Origin: Aedes albopictus
Taxonomy: Eukaryota > Arthropoda > Insecta > Diptera > Culicidae
Length of the DNA: 64,000 bases
Reading direction: 5' to 3'
Assembly (NCBI RefSeq): GCF_035046485.1
Contig: NC_085138.1
Location: 430,639,265-430,703,264, forward strand
In this document: positions 1-9,858 of the stretch, in pieces
How positions within the stretch are numbered: position 1 is the first letter of the stretch
How the letters are laid out: each line of letters opens with the position of its first letter
Program-made: the position numbers and the translations under genes
The notes under the pieces: generated by a model
Told to the model about the DNA's origin: nothing
Database searches by the model: none
What the model saw: the letters and a program-made list of their open reading frames with translations, nothing else

Positions 1-300
1 TCATAACTCTGTGTATTATGGCCAATCGTTTTTTGTGAGAAGCATTGTACATTGGAATGCGTTACCCATCAGTATAAAATTGTGTACTTCTCTTATTGGA
101 TTCAAGCGGGATCTTCTCTCCACATTCTGCAACATGAATTAGATAGTGTATAAACGGAACCTTCAGGAACAAGTTAAAGTAGTGTACCATTAAGAAATGA
201 ATTATGTAATATTCCATTTGAAATCCTTTTGTGGCAACAAAAAAAGACGAAGTCTTACGTCACAAGAATTATTATGAATAAATAAATAAATAAATAAATG
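1..300 (+). mobile_element. 3' end of a non-LTR retrotransposon (LINE)
   Basis: This is the tail of a LINE entering from the left edge. It holds the last 46 codons of ORF2, a short 3' UTR and a terminal run of AATA/TAAA units at about 276-299. LINEs of several insect clades end in such short tandem repeats instead of a long poly-A. The 5' part lies outside the window, so the clade cannot be fixed. Confidence 0.65.
2..142 (+). pseudogene. C-terminus of LINE ORF2 (partial)
   Basis: Reading from base 2, an open frame runs 46 codons to TAG at 140-142. It contains WNALPISI, then an SLIGFK segment and a short basic tail ending FCNMN. The pattern W-N-x-L-P-x-x-I followed 8-12 residues later by S-L-x-x-F-K is typical of the extreme C-terminus of ORF2 proteins of many non-LTR retrotransposons. 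The frame is open at the left edge, so only this tail is visible. No reverse-transcriptase or endonuclease motif is inside the window. The element-derived origin is fairly secure from the motif plus the tandem-repeat tail; the clade is not. Confidence 0.6.
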
Positions 301-429
301 GGTTGCTCAAAATTTATTGTTGAATTAGTGAAATCATGAACATCTTGTTATTTGAGCAAATACAGCACAGTCTCTGAGTAGGAAAAATTAAAGGTACGCT
401 AGTGAAATATTTCCATGAGATCACGCTAT

Positions 430-780
430 GGCTCTGTTACTGCTTTGGGAACTATTTAGGTAATGCTTTGGAATCTTTTTCGGCAAATTCCTTATAGATA
501 TCCCTCAGGAATTTCTTTGAAAAAATCTTCGGTAATTATTTCAGAATTATTTCGAACATCCCTTCAGAATTTGCTTGAAAATTCCTTCGGCAATTCCTTT
601 TGGAACTCATTCTAAAATTCCATCAGAAATTCCTTTGATGATTTTGCCAATAGTTCCTTTAAGAATTTCGCCGGCATGGTATTTGGAAAATTGTTCGGTA
701 ATTTCTTAGAAAATTAATCAAGCAATTCTTTGGAAATTTTTTTCAAAATTTTTTTTGGCATATTTTTACATTGTTTTTAT
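430..780. repeat. Degenerate AATTCC-rich short-period repeat
   Basis: The tract is built from diverged units of the form AATTCCTTNNGNAATTTC with a period of roughly 12-24 bp. The same texture recurs many times in this window on both strands. No coding potential is visible. Confidence 0.55.
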
Positions 781-972
781 TCGAATGAGTGTAATCAGTT
801 TCGTACCTTTTAATTCCGCCCTATGTTGCTTATCCTTTGACAGATACGCGTATTTCGACTACCACTTGTAATCTTCCTCAGTGGATAACTGACACTGAGG
901 AAGATTACAAGTGGTAGTCGAAATACGCGTATCTGTCAAAGAAAGGTACGAAACTGATTACACTCATTCGAA
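781..972. mobile_element. Palindromic Penelope-like end (inverted repeat)
   Basis: Two arm pairs are visible: outer arms at 781-811 and 942-972 (both contain GTGTAATCAGTTTCG or its complement) and inner arms at 835-883 and 892-941, nearly perfect and separated by about 8 bp. Bases 812-834 are an unpaired insert in the left arm. The arms carry the GAAATACG...CTGTC block seen again at 39490-39740. Head-to-head terminal repeats are common for Penelope-like elements; that assignment is inference from the hammerhead-like core. Confidence 0.6.
891..937 (+). ncRNA. Hammerhead-ribozyme-like motif A
   Basis: Read in order: GACA (891-894, stem I 5'), CTGAGGA (895-901, matching the CUGANGA core), one extra A (902), GATTAC (903-908) and GTAGTC (914-919) as stem II with loop AAGTG, GAAA (920-923), a very short stem III from TACGCGTA (924-931), U16.1/C17 as TC (932-933), then TGTC (934-937) pairing with GACA. 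Hammerhead motifs with tiny stem III are established in Penelope-like retroelements. The extra nucleotide before stem II departs from the consensus, so activity is uncertain. Confidence 0.45.
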
Positions 973-1019
973 GAGGGTATTCTGCTTAGAGGGTTCGAAA
1001 AGTCGGTACAAGATGTTTT

Positions 1020-1885
1020 TATTACTTGTGGCAAGTTTCATGGAAATTTTCTTCGGAAAGCTTCCATAATTTCTTCAAAGATGCCTTTAATAGTTCATGA
1101 TATATTCAAAGAGTTCATGATATATTCCAAAAAAAATTCTGGATAAATTGCCATCAAAGTTACCTAAGAACTTTCTAAAACAGTTGCCAATTGTTTGGAA
1201 ACTTCTTATTTAATTTTGATGGAAATGTATCCTGCAATTTCTCTGGGAATTTTTCAGGATTTTTTTTGATTTTTTATGGTTTTTTTTATTGAGAATCTTT
1301 TTGAGTTCTTCTTTGCAAATTGATTCGGCAACACCATTTCGCAACATCACAATTCCGTTGTAAATTATGAATTTTTGAATTTTCAAAGGAACTATCAGAG
1401 AATTTGCAGAGGAATGGCCGAAGAGATTCGCAAAGAAATAGCCGAAAAATCCCCAAATAATATACAAAAGAAATTGTGAAATGAGTTCCCATGGAATTAT
1501 AAAAATAATTGTTTGCGAAACTTTCAAATTAACTGCCAAGGGAATTTTCAGAGGAATTACCGAAAAAGCTTCCAATGAAATTGCCGAAGATCTGAAAGGC
1601 ATTACTGTAAGATTTTGCACATAAATAACAAAAGGAATTCTCAAAGAAAGTGCTGAACACCGAAGTAATTCACAAAGGAATCGCCGAAAAAATCATCGAT
1701 GATGCAGCCAAAGGAATTCCCTAAGAAATTTCCGAATTAATTAAAAAAACAATGCAGAAAAAAATTATAGACATATTGCCGAGGCAATTTTTGGAAGCAA
1801 TAATTATAAATACACTGAAATCATAAATAACTACAAAAGAAATTGCCATCGAATTGCCAAAGAAGTTTGCAAAGAAACTGAAAAA
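1020..1885. repeat. Degenerate AATTCC/GGAATT-rich repeat
   Basis: This is the same diverged short-period texture as at 430-780, here with GAAATTGCC and GGAATTNCC words dominating. Bases 1091-1126 contain a direct duplication of GTTCATGATATATTC. The minus-strand open frames here, up to 144 codons, have the biased composition of the repeat and match nothing I recognise. Confidence 0.5.
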
Positions 1886-2315
1886 GGAATTGTGGAAGGA
1901 AATTTAGATGAGTTGCAACTGAAATTTCAGAAGAAATTTCCAATGAAATTGCTGATCATAAACCAAGCTCGTCACATACAGCGCGAGCGTGGTGCAGTTT
2001 TAGGGTCAATGGTTAAATTAAAATTATTCACCCAAACCACTGCCAGAACCGAAAAACTGATACACATTTCATATAGCATCTTAGGATAATCCTTAGGATT
2101 AGGGTCTTGAACTAATTAATCAGAACCCCCTTATTTTTAGTGCTTAAATTATAGAATATAAATCCAAAACGCTAATACGTAAAATTATCAATGAAGTCAT
2201 TGCGTTTGAAGCTTTAGTTATGTTTAAATGCGCCATCAATAAATATTGGAAGTATCGTGTGAAGTTTTAATTTCAATATCAATGAATATCAAGGCTAATA
2301 TCAAGGCAAAATTCT

Positions 2316-2383
2316 AGGGGGTGCCAAATTCATTCTAGGGGGTGCCAGGCACCCCTGGAACCCCCCTAGCTACGCCAACACGT
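2316..2383 (-). mobile_element. Possible hAT-type terminal fragment
   Basis: On the minus strand the sequence reads GGCGTAGCTAGGGGGGTTCC then a GGGGTGCC stretch. Many animal hAT elements start CAGTGGCGTAGCTAGGGGG. No opposite terminus or target duplication is apparent. Bases 1885-2315 and 2384-2650 contain nothing I recognise. Confidence 0.3.
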
Positions 2384-2654
2384 AGGTCCCGGCCCATGTG
2401 TTGATGGGTTCGATATGTAGGGTCCCAGGTGTTGTGGCTGTCTCCCTGGGCGTCGGAATTTAAAGCTTAGCTCCTAGACACGCCGACGTAAAACACAACT
2501 GGCGTCGAACGGTGCTAGTTGGCCAGAAAAAAAGTCAAATTCACTAAATATGTCTATTACAGCCACCACTAAATGACGAATTTGACTTTCAAACAAACAC
2601 CATTATCTATACCAATCTATTCAGTTCATACAAAAGAAATAAGGCATTACAGAC

Positions 2655-2830
2655 CCAAGAAACAGTTTTGCTGTACAAAAGTGGAACACTCTTAAGCTAA
2701 TTTTAGCTTAAGAAACAATTATTGAACTACTTCTGTTTCTTGGGGAATTCTTGAAGAAGGTCCAATAAGGACCGAAACGTTGTGTTAAGAAAATATGTAG
2801 TTGTTTTTGATTGACCAAATCAAACTGAAA
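2655..2830 (+). mobile_element. Penelope-like terminal fragment with nested hairpins
   Basis: An outer inverted repeat, CCCAAGAAACAG (from 2661) against CTGTTTCTTGGG (to about 2743), encloses a perfect 22-bp palindrome, CTTAAGCTAA/TTAGCTTAAG, at about 2691-2712. Immediately downstream, 2751-2782 shows TTGAAGA, one extra A, GGTCC-loop-GGACC, then GAAACGTTG. This repeats the core-stem II-GAAA layout of motif A with the first core C replaced. The layout resembles Penelope-like terminal repeats; the call is inference. Confidence 0.4.
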
Positions 2831-2879
2831 TTAAAAAAACCAAAGGGATTTCCTTCCAGCACAACAGAAAAAAATCATA

Positions 2880-3660
2880 TTATTGTTCAAATATGACAAC
2901 AACAACTGAAAGCAACACACGTTATGGCTATCAAATTGTTCACAGCGATCTTTTGCTTGAGCTGCCAGAAGCACGCCACTGCAACAAGCAAATCAAGCTG
3001 TTCAGTGTTCACTCAGTTGACTGGATGGCCTCCCACAGACACTGACTTCATATTTGAAGACACAAGTAGGTACGGTACGGTACGGTATGGGATGTTATGG
3101 CAGCAACCGTCGGCGAAGACGACGACGACGACGACGTTCAACAACTTGATGCTCTGCTTGTGACCTATTCCTTGACATTTTCGCTAGATGGCATCTGAGG
3201 GTGCTTGATTTCGCCATTGTCAACCCAAACCCAAGGAGCGCGAGACTATGTATTCTACTTTGGAGATGAGTACCGCTCTGCTGCTCGTTCCACTCCTGCC
3301 GCAGTCAGTGTGGGTGAAGCCGGCGAAAGGGGACCCCCAGAAGGCGGCACAACAAAAGTGCTCAACGCAACAACTACGCACCGCCTCCACGCTGATGCTG
3401 GAGAAGTCGACGAGCTGCAGAAAGCCGAGCCAACTGGGGGTGCAAAATGTGAATAAACTTGGGATGAAGATTGTTCGTAGGTGGCAGAGAGGGCTTCTTG
3501 GAAACTCTCGAAACAATTTTCAGGCAAGCCAAATCACCCGCTGCTGGTCGTCGTTGGCACATTTTCCGCTACACTAACGCTGCTGTGGTGCTGTGTGGGT
3601 TCTACGTTCTCGGCCTACGATACAGTTTAGCGAAAATTTGGTCAAAGCCGTTCTAAAAAA
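2880..3660. other. Unique-sequence island with microsatellites
   Basis: The composition is higher in complexity and GC than the flanks. It contains a short TACGG repeat (3071-3089) and a (GAC)n run (about 3113-3136). Overlapping open frames of 60-110 codons exist on both strands, but none resembles a known family and they shadow each other. I see no convincing exon. Confidence 0.4.
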
Positions 3661-4765
3661 TCTAGATTTACCTGTGGGGGTGTGTGAATTTGATAAGAAC
3701 TCGAAGAAAATTGTCAAACTGGTGTTCTACTAGGTGATTACAAGGTGCTTAGAGATTTTGGCTATCAGATGGAAGATGATGGCTCTAAGTGTGTAATCCC
3801 TTTGAAATAATTTCGAAGGGATTTCAAATAGATTTAGCCAAGTATTGGGAATTATTTTCGAATTTGTTGAGTCTTTTAATCTGAGATATTTGTAGAGAAA
3901 TGCGTCAAATGTTGTATCACAGCTTTATAAAATCAGTAAACCATAAATTTCAAAATTTCATTCACCGGAAGTGACACATATCCCTTTCCGTATTGTACGG
4001 CTGGATAAACGGTAAGACCATGATCAAAGCTTTCCCATCTAGAAGACAAGCCAAGCGCTTGAACCCGACATCGAACAACAGTCCTGCATAAACCCTGAAT
4101 AAAAGAATACGCTTCAAATCACTGCGTGCGTATATCTGCTGCAAAAGATATGGGACAGCATCCATCGTAGCAGCAGCAGCCGACGTCGTATCCAGACTTT
4201 ATCCTGAGAGCTGAGTCGAGAAAACACACTTTTCCGCATGGTTTGCTTTCTCGTACGTAATAAATGATGCCACCATTAGAAAAGAGCAAAGCATAAGGTC
4301 CGATGCCGTGCTGGCTGGAGGGATATGATGTACTTCCGCCTGTTCCGGGTTTACTATGCCGGTCGGCAATCTGAGCTTCCAGCAGCGTAGAACAGATCCA
4401 TTGCCCAAATCCTTTAATCATAGCCATTTATAAATTTTCGCAACCCGTTTTTTGGCATTGCCCGCGTCGAGATTTGAACGAGGTGGGATGGCGATTCACT
4501 TTCGTGTTTTCCAGGTTCACACAGTACTTTAGGTTCATGAACAACATTGCTTTGGTATCACTTTGTGTCGCATTCCTGATTACTAGAGGTATATGATATA
4601 TATGACACAAACAATTACAGTCAAAGCAACATCATCAGTAACTAAGAAACAGGGGAAAAAGAAATGAAGAAACTAAAAAAAAAGTTCACATCCTCTTCAA
4701 TCTTAAGTTATTTAGTCCATTCTTAATAGGTTTGACTAAATGTCTGTCTGCTGCATTATAAGTAA
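3661..4765. other. No recognisable gene
   Basis: Two minus-strand open frames (102 codons at 4119-4427 and 67 codons at 3962-4165) overlap here. They are slightly less repeat-like than average but match no family I know and lack clear start or splice context. Base composition changes at about 4640 to AT-rich sequence. I cannot support a gene. Confidence 0.3.
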
Positions 4766-4769
4766 ATTG

Positions 4770-5900
4770 ACAATAAATAAATGGTTAAAATTTAAAATTA
4801 TTGAAGTTTTTAAAAACGTTACACTAGCTGTAACTTTTTGAAAAATGCGTCAAATATTATCAAATTTTCACTGTTGGTTGATCAACTAGTTGTGTTTCTC
4901 TCTCTTCTTGGCGTAACGTCCTCATTGGGACAAAGCCTGCTTCTTAGCTTAGTGTTCTATGAGCACTTCCACAGTTATTAACTGAGAGCTTCCTCTGCCA
5001 ATGACCATTTTGCATGCGTATATCGTGTGGCAGGCACGAAGATACTCTATGCCCAAGGAAGTCAAGGAAATTTCCTTATACGAAAAGATCCTGGACCGAC
5101 CGGGAATCGAACCCGTCACCCTCAGCATGGTCATGCTGAATACCCGTGCGTTTACCGCCTCGGCTATATGGGCCCGAATTGTGTTTAAGTGGTCTAAATT
5201 TGGAAAAGATCAGGTTTTTTCACGAAGTTATAAAGATTCTAGAAAAAATGTATAATTATACGATCGCCAACTTTGAGCGGTTACATCTCCGGATTCAATG
5301 AACCGAATGGAACGATATATTGACCATTTATGACTTATATAATAAACTTTGCAAAACATTTGACTTAATATAAAATAATTAATAAGATAAAAAGTGATAA
5401 AAATTACATTTATATTATGATTTTTTAGTAAATTGTTTTATTTATAATATGCATCCCATTACTTTTTTTTTTCAATTTATTGCCGGATATTTTGATACTT
5501 TCTTTCAAAACATATTGGTATTGTAGTCAGTTAGAGGGAATTTAAATGAAATATAATCAGCATTTTGAATTTTGGAACGATGTTAAAATTTTGGATGATT
5601 TGGTGTTATATCAGAAAAATAATCTAATAAATTATAATTTTCTTCCGTCTTAAGAATTTTATGTTAAGTCGAAAGTTTTTCATAGCTCATTACAGAGGTC
5701 ATAAATAGTCTAAATTTCATTGCATTTGGTTCATTGATTTCGGAGATATAACAGCTCAAAGTATGCTATCGGATGATTTCATCTTTTTCTAGAATCTCTA
5801 TAAATTCGTGCATACAAAACTAGTTGATCAACTTAGCAGTGAAAATTTGAGAATTTTTGAAGCTCTTTTCAAAAAGTTACAGCTACTTGAACATTTTTTA
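4770..5900. mobile_element. Foldback DNA element interrupted by a SINE
   Basis: The left arm at about 4810-4890 (TAGCTGTAACTTTTTG, then TTGATCAACTAGT) is the complement of the right arm at about 5815-5899 (ACTAGTTGATCAA, then CAAAAAGTTACAGCTA). Pairing also continues inward at 5195-5345 against 5690-5800. No transposase ORF is present, so this is a non-autonomous palindromic element. A Feilai SINE splits its left half at 4898-5178. Confidence 0.6.
4898..5178 (-). mobile_element. Feilai: Feilai-type tRNA-derived SINE
   Basis: Read on the minus strand it starts GGGCCCATATAGCCGAGG, has an A-box-like GCCGAGGCGGT, then a B-box GGTTCGATTCCC, followed by the tRNA-unrelated body running to AAGAAGAGAGAGA. 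The 8-bp direct repeat TTGTGTTT flanks it at 4890-4897 and 5179-5186, a clean target-site duplication. I recognise the sequence as the Aedes Feilai family. Minus-strand orientation places the Pol III promoter at the high-coordinate end. The intact head and exact duplication suggest a fairly recent insertion. Confidence 0.8.
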
Positions 5901-6300
5901 TCAAATGAAAATATTGCCTGTTTCGATTGTTTTGTCTATCCCCTGTATGTGGTATCTGTGATTGCACTACAACAGGAACCACATTAAATTGTCAAGTAAT
6001 TGTTACCACTTGCGACAGCTCAAAACCCTGACTATAGTGTCTTTGGTAAAGTTGTTGGGTAGGTCAAGGTCTTACAGATGATAAGCTGTAGGGTTCGAAA
6101 CTCCTCCACTAGGCGGTGCTAGTTATAACTAATACGGATGGTGTATAAAGGATAAGCCTAAGATATAATATACGAATAAAAAATAAATAAAATAGAGATG
6201 GTTTCTACGGCAAAGTTGATGAACATGACATGCAATGAAACACTTGTTTCAAACTACTGCCACTAAGTAGCGCTAGTGAACATGAAAACAGATTTTTTTT
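5901..6300. other. No recognisable feature; possible old repeat
   Basis: The words CCACTAGGCGGTGCTAG (about 6107) and CCACTAAGTAGCGCTAG (about 6260) are a diverged direct repeat about 150 bp apart. They resemble the CTAGGTGGCGCTGTAAGCG block of the foldback at 8-9.5 kb. Nothing else is identifiable. Confidence 0.25.
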
Positions 6301-7780
6301 TTCATCAAAATAATTTTTCATTCATATGTTCGTAGTTTTTAGCGAAGTTGTCGAGAAGTTCTTGATTCTCAAGTTGTACAAAATGTATTTGAAAAGCTAC
6401 CTGGCGTCTATTTATTATGTATGGCCGTAGAATACTTTCAAGGATTACTATTACTTCTGGAGATATTATAAGTATTTCTCTTGTAGTTCTTCTAGGGATT
6501 TCACTAGGAATTCTTCCAGAGATCTTTCCGAGAATTTTCCCGACGATTGCCAAATATTCAAATATTTCTCCAAAGAGATTTCCCCTGGAGATGCTTTAGT
6601 AATTGTGGCTGGATATTTCTTCAGTAATTTTTCATAGGATTTCTTTAGGATGGCCTCCGATGATTCCTACAAGAAATGCTCTAAAGATGCATTCGGCAAT
6701 TCCTTCAAGGATTCCTCTAATGAAATTTAACGAAAATATTCCAAGGACATCTGCAGGAATTTCTGCATAAGCTCCTTAAGAAATTCCTCAACGTTGTCTT
6801 CCGTTTAATCCTCAGGGATTCCTTCTAAATTTACCCAAAGAATTTCGAAAATGCCCCAAAGATTTGTTGAAAAGCTATTTCTTATACATTCCTCCTCTGA
6901 GAATTCCTCCAGAGATTCCAAAAAGGATTTACATAAGGCATTCTGCACAAATACCACCAAGGTATTCATCAGGAATTCCTCCAAGCATCCTTTCTCGTAA
7001 ATTTGCAACTACTACGATTAGATATTTTTTTTCAGAAATTTATACTAATGATATGTTCAAGTATACTCTAATGGATCCTTTTTCCAAGTTTTCAATCAAA
7101 TATTTATCCCAGAATCCCTTCAAAAATTGCTCACAGACTTCCCCTTCTCAAAGGTTTCTGCAGAAATTCCTCCTAGACTTCCTAATGCATCTTCGTGCCT
7201 GACGATAAAATAAAACAAAAGAGTCATTAGAGAAGAAAGCTCTAGGTTAATAACTGCGGAAATGCTAATAAAGCCCAATCGAAGAAGTAGGCTTTGTTCC
7301 AGTTGGGACGGTATGCCAATCTCTTTAGAAATTCAGGCACTTGATTTGATTAGGTACTCCACACAGGGGACTTCAGAAACTCCCTCAAGGATTCTTTCTG
7401 AAATTTTCCTCAGTTATTTTTCCAGAAAATCCCCCAAAGTTTACGTTAGAAATGCCTCCAGTGGTAACTTCGGCTTCGGCATCTTCTTCAAGGACTATTT
7501 CAGGAACTCTTCAAAGAAATTCCTTAGGAGCTCCTCCACGGATTCTTTCAGGAATTCCTATTAGAATTTCTTTCGAAACTCTTCTAAGAGTTTCTTCAGA
7601 AATTCTTCTTAAAATTCCTTCAGGCAATGCTCTATGCATTCTTCCGGGATTCCTCCAAGCATGATTTTTGGAAGATTCTTATGAATTCTTCTGAAAATTT
7701 CTCCAAGAGTTTTCAAGGAAATTTCTCCATATAAATTCTCCTTATAAACATTTAAATATTAAAAAATACGCTGGCAGGAT
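6300..7780. repeat. Degenerate AATTCCTCC-rich repeat
   Basis: About 1.4 kb of diverged AATTCCTNNAG / GAATTTCTNNAG words in plus orientation. Frames of 60-112 codons arise from the repeat and read as serine/phenylalanine/proline-rich strings. A roughly 170-bp less repetitive patch lies at 7195-7365. Confidence 0.55.
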
Positions 7781-8205
7781 TGCAGTTGTAATTCCATCAA
7801 GTTTTCCTCCAGAAACTATTCAAGGGCTTCTCTCAAAATTGCTTCGAGGATTGTGTATAAGCCAGTAGTAAATAATTGATTTGAGGGCCTTTCTAGCACA
7901 TGGTCAGTCATTCTCTGTTATGCATATCACTACTATTAACTACAGCTTTTTGCCACATAGATCATCTGTGTATGTCCAGTAAGGTGATTTTATATGAAAA
8001 ACAAAATTTTTGAAAAATGCCAAGTCTTACCTCCTAAATCAGTTGTTTTGGACTCCCAGAAGTTACGTTCAAAATTTGAGCAAAATCAATTAAGCCTAAG
8101 GGGTCGCTCAAAACGCTTGAAGTTTGTATGAGAAAACTTGGCCAAATGTATGCAGAAATTTTAAGTTTACGAATTTGCCGCTAGGTGGCGCTGTAAGCGT
8201 TCAAT

Positions 8206-8490
8206 AATCAAACCCTTTGGTATTATTGTAGGTGACTATATGCCAAACAACTTTGTAGAAGACCACAAAGTGATCCAACGTCTCTGAAAAAAGTTATACC
8301 CTAGGTGAAGTGAGGATAAACTTTATTGTTGTTTTTCCATTACATGTAAAAAATAATATCAATAATGAAATCTCAATACTTTGCCTCACTTCGCCTAGGT
8401 TATAACTTTTTTCACAGCCGTCGGATCACTTCGCGGTCTTCGACAAAGTTCTTTGGCATATAGTCACCTACAATAACAGCAAAGGGTTTA
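8206..8490. repeat. Palindromic sub-element inside the foldback
   Basis: Arms of about 110 bp read AACCCTTTGGTATTATTG...GTTATACCCTAGG on the left and their complement (CCTAGGTTATAAC...CAGCAAAGGGTTTA) on the right, around a 60-bp AT-rich centre. It occurs in only one arm of the larger element, so it probably inserted later. Confidence 0.6.
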
Positions 8491-8789
8491 TGGCAGCCAA
8501 TTAAACGCCCCATAATAAATTCAAATGTTTCCATAAATAATTCGAAAATTGCCAATAAATTAATAAGTGTGGAAGCAATAATAAACTATAAAAGTTCCAT
8601 AAACAAATCAAAAAGCGCATAAATAAATCAAAACTTCCCATAAATAATTGGTTTTCGAGCAATAAAAAATGCCAGAATTTCCACAAATAAATCAACAATT
8701 GCAATAAAAAACTACATTTTTTTCAACAAAAAATTTCGAACATACTACATCACAGAACTATTATGCTAGAAAGGCTGAAACTATGTGTG

Positions 8790-9015
8790 CAATTTAACAG
8801 ACAATCGCTTGCTGTCCGAACTCGCTAACGCTCGTCGGACTTTAAAAAGGGATAACATCTCTGTTCGCATTCTACCGGGCAAATTCTTGGATCTGTGGAT
8901 TGCCTAGATCCGAATCGACGCAGTTACGGCGCGTCGGATTTCGGAAACTTCGGCGGCCTTCTGCCGCCTCAGTTCCTCAATCCTCTATGCGGCTTCGCCG
9001 CATGGCTCGGTCGAA
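8790..9015. other. GC-rich core of short hairpins
   Basis: Several short GC-rich hairpins occur in series: GTCCGA...TCGGAC (about 8815-8840), GGCGGCCTTCTGCCGCC (about 8951-8968) and TGCGGCTTCGCCGCA (about 8989-9003). Sequence on both sides is strongly AT-rich. An 80-codon plus frame at 8895-9137 crosses it but enters the AT repeat and looks non-coding. The function is unknown. Confidence 0.4.
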
Positions 9016-9584
9016 ACTTTTACTTTACACATTGTTTCGTATATATTGCTAAATTTTCAATTGCTTTTTTGATGTTTTTCAATTGGGAATTTTTGAATTA
9101 TTTATGGAAAAATCAGATTTATTTATGGAAAATTTAAACTTTTCAGGAGGAAAAAATGTAGTTATTTATTGAAATTTTTGAATTATTTGTGGAAATTCCG
9201 ACATTTTTTATTGCTCGAAAATCAATTATTTATGGGAAATTTTGATTTATTTATGCACTTTTTGATTTGTTTATGGAAATTGTATAGTTTATTATTGCTC
9301 CCACCCTTACTTCTTTATTGGCAATTTCTGATTTTGGTATGGAAAATGATGAATTTTCTATGAGTCGTTTATATTTTAGCCAAGGGTTTATTTATTGAAC
9401 GCTTACAGCGCCACCTAGTGACAAAATTCGAAAACTAAAAATTTCTGCATACATTTGGCCAAGTTTTCCCATTAGGCTCAACCGATTTTGCTCAAATTTT
9501 GAACGTAGCTTCTAGGAGTCCAAAACAACTGATTTAGGAGATAAGACTTGGCATTTTTCAATTTTTTTTGTTTACAAATACAAT

Positions 9585-9830
9585 ACAACCCCCGTAACGG
9601 GCTCCGTTTAAGATCCAGCATCTTGTAAACCCCCTCAGCCATTCATTCCTCGGCACGGGTCACCTGACACCGTGGATTGGGGTGCCCTGTTTGGTGGACT
9701 TTTACCTCCGGAACATGACGTCCGTAGTGCAATTCTAAACCAGCAGCTACACGAGCTCAGAAATACACTACCGCTGCTTTCGGTACCAAATGAGGTGTAG
9801 TTGTTCTGTTCGAGTGAATAAAGTGTTTAG
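9585..9830 (+). repeat. Dispersed repeat, copy 1
   Basis: This segment is a diverged relative of 27655-27905. Both contain GGCTCCGTTT, CATTCATTCCT(C/T)GGCACGG, GGTCACCTG and GTCCGTAGTG in the same order. It could be an untranslated region or LTR of a retroelement; no coding part is attached. Confidence 0.45.
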
Positions 9831-9858
9831 TTCAACCATGAAACGAAGTGTTTTTCTG

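Larger units (their letters stand above)
7985..9570. mobile_element. Multi-arm foldback transposon, about 1.6 kb
   Basis: Outer arms at about 7990-8205 and 9375-9565 are complementary; both contain CTCCTAAATCAGTTGTTTTG and the CTAGGTGGCGCTGTAAGCG block or complements. An inner pair of arms, AT-rich with repeated CCATAAATAA words, lies at about 8495-8730 against 9100-9370. A further self-complementary block occupies 8206-8490. A GC-rich core separates the inner arms. No transposase is encoded, so mobilisation would need proteins from elsewhere. Arm identity is high but imperfect. Confidence 0.65.

Noticed and set aside
3962..4427. Two overlapping minus frames of 67 and 102 codons that look slightly protein-like
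   Set aside because: No recognisable domain, no start or splice support, and a stop between them. I cannot distinguish them from chance.
5095..5178. Functional tRNA gene on the minus strand
   Set aside because: This is the tRNA-derived head of the Feilai SINE; it lacks proper tRNA stems and is fused to the SINE body with a target duplication.
8790..9015. Bacterial contamination inside the contig
   Set aside because: The GC core is framed on both sides by matching inverted arms of one element, so it is integral to that element. Kept only as a question about its origin.
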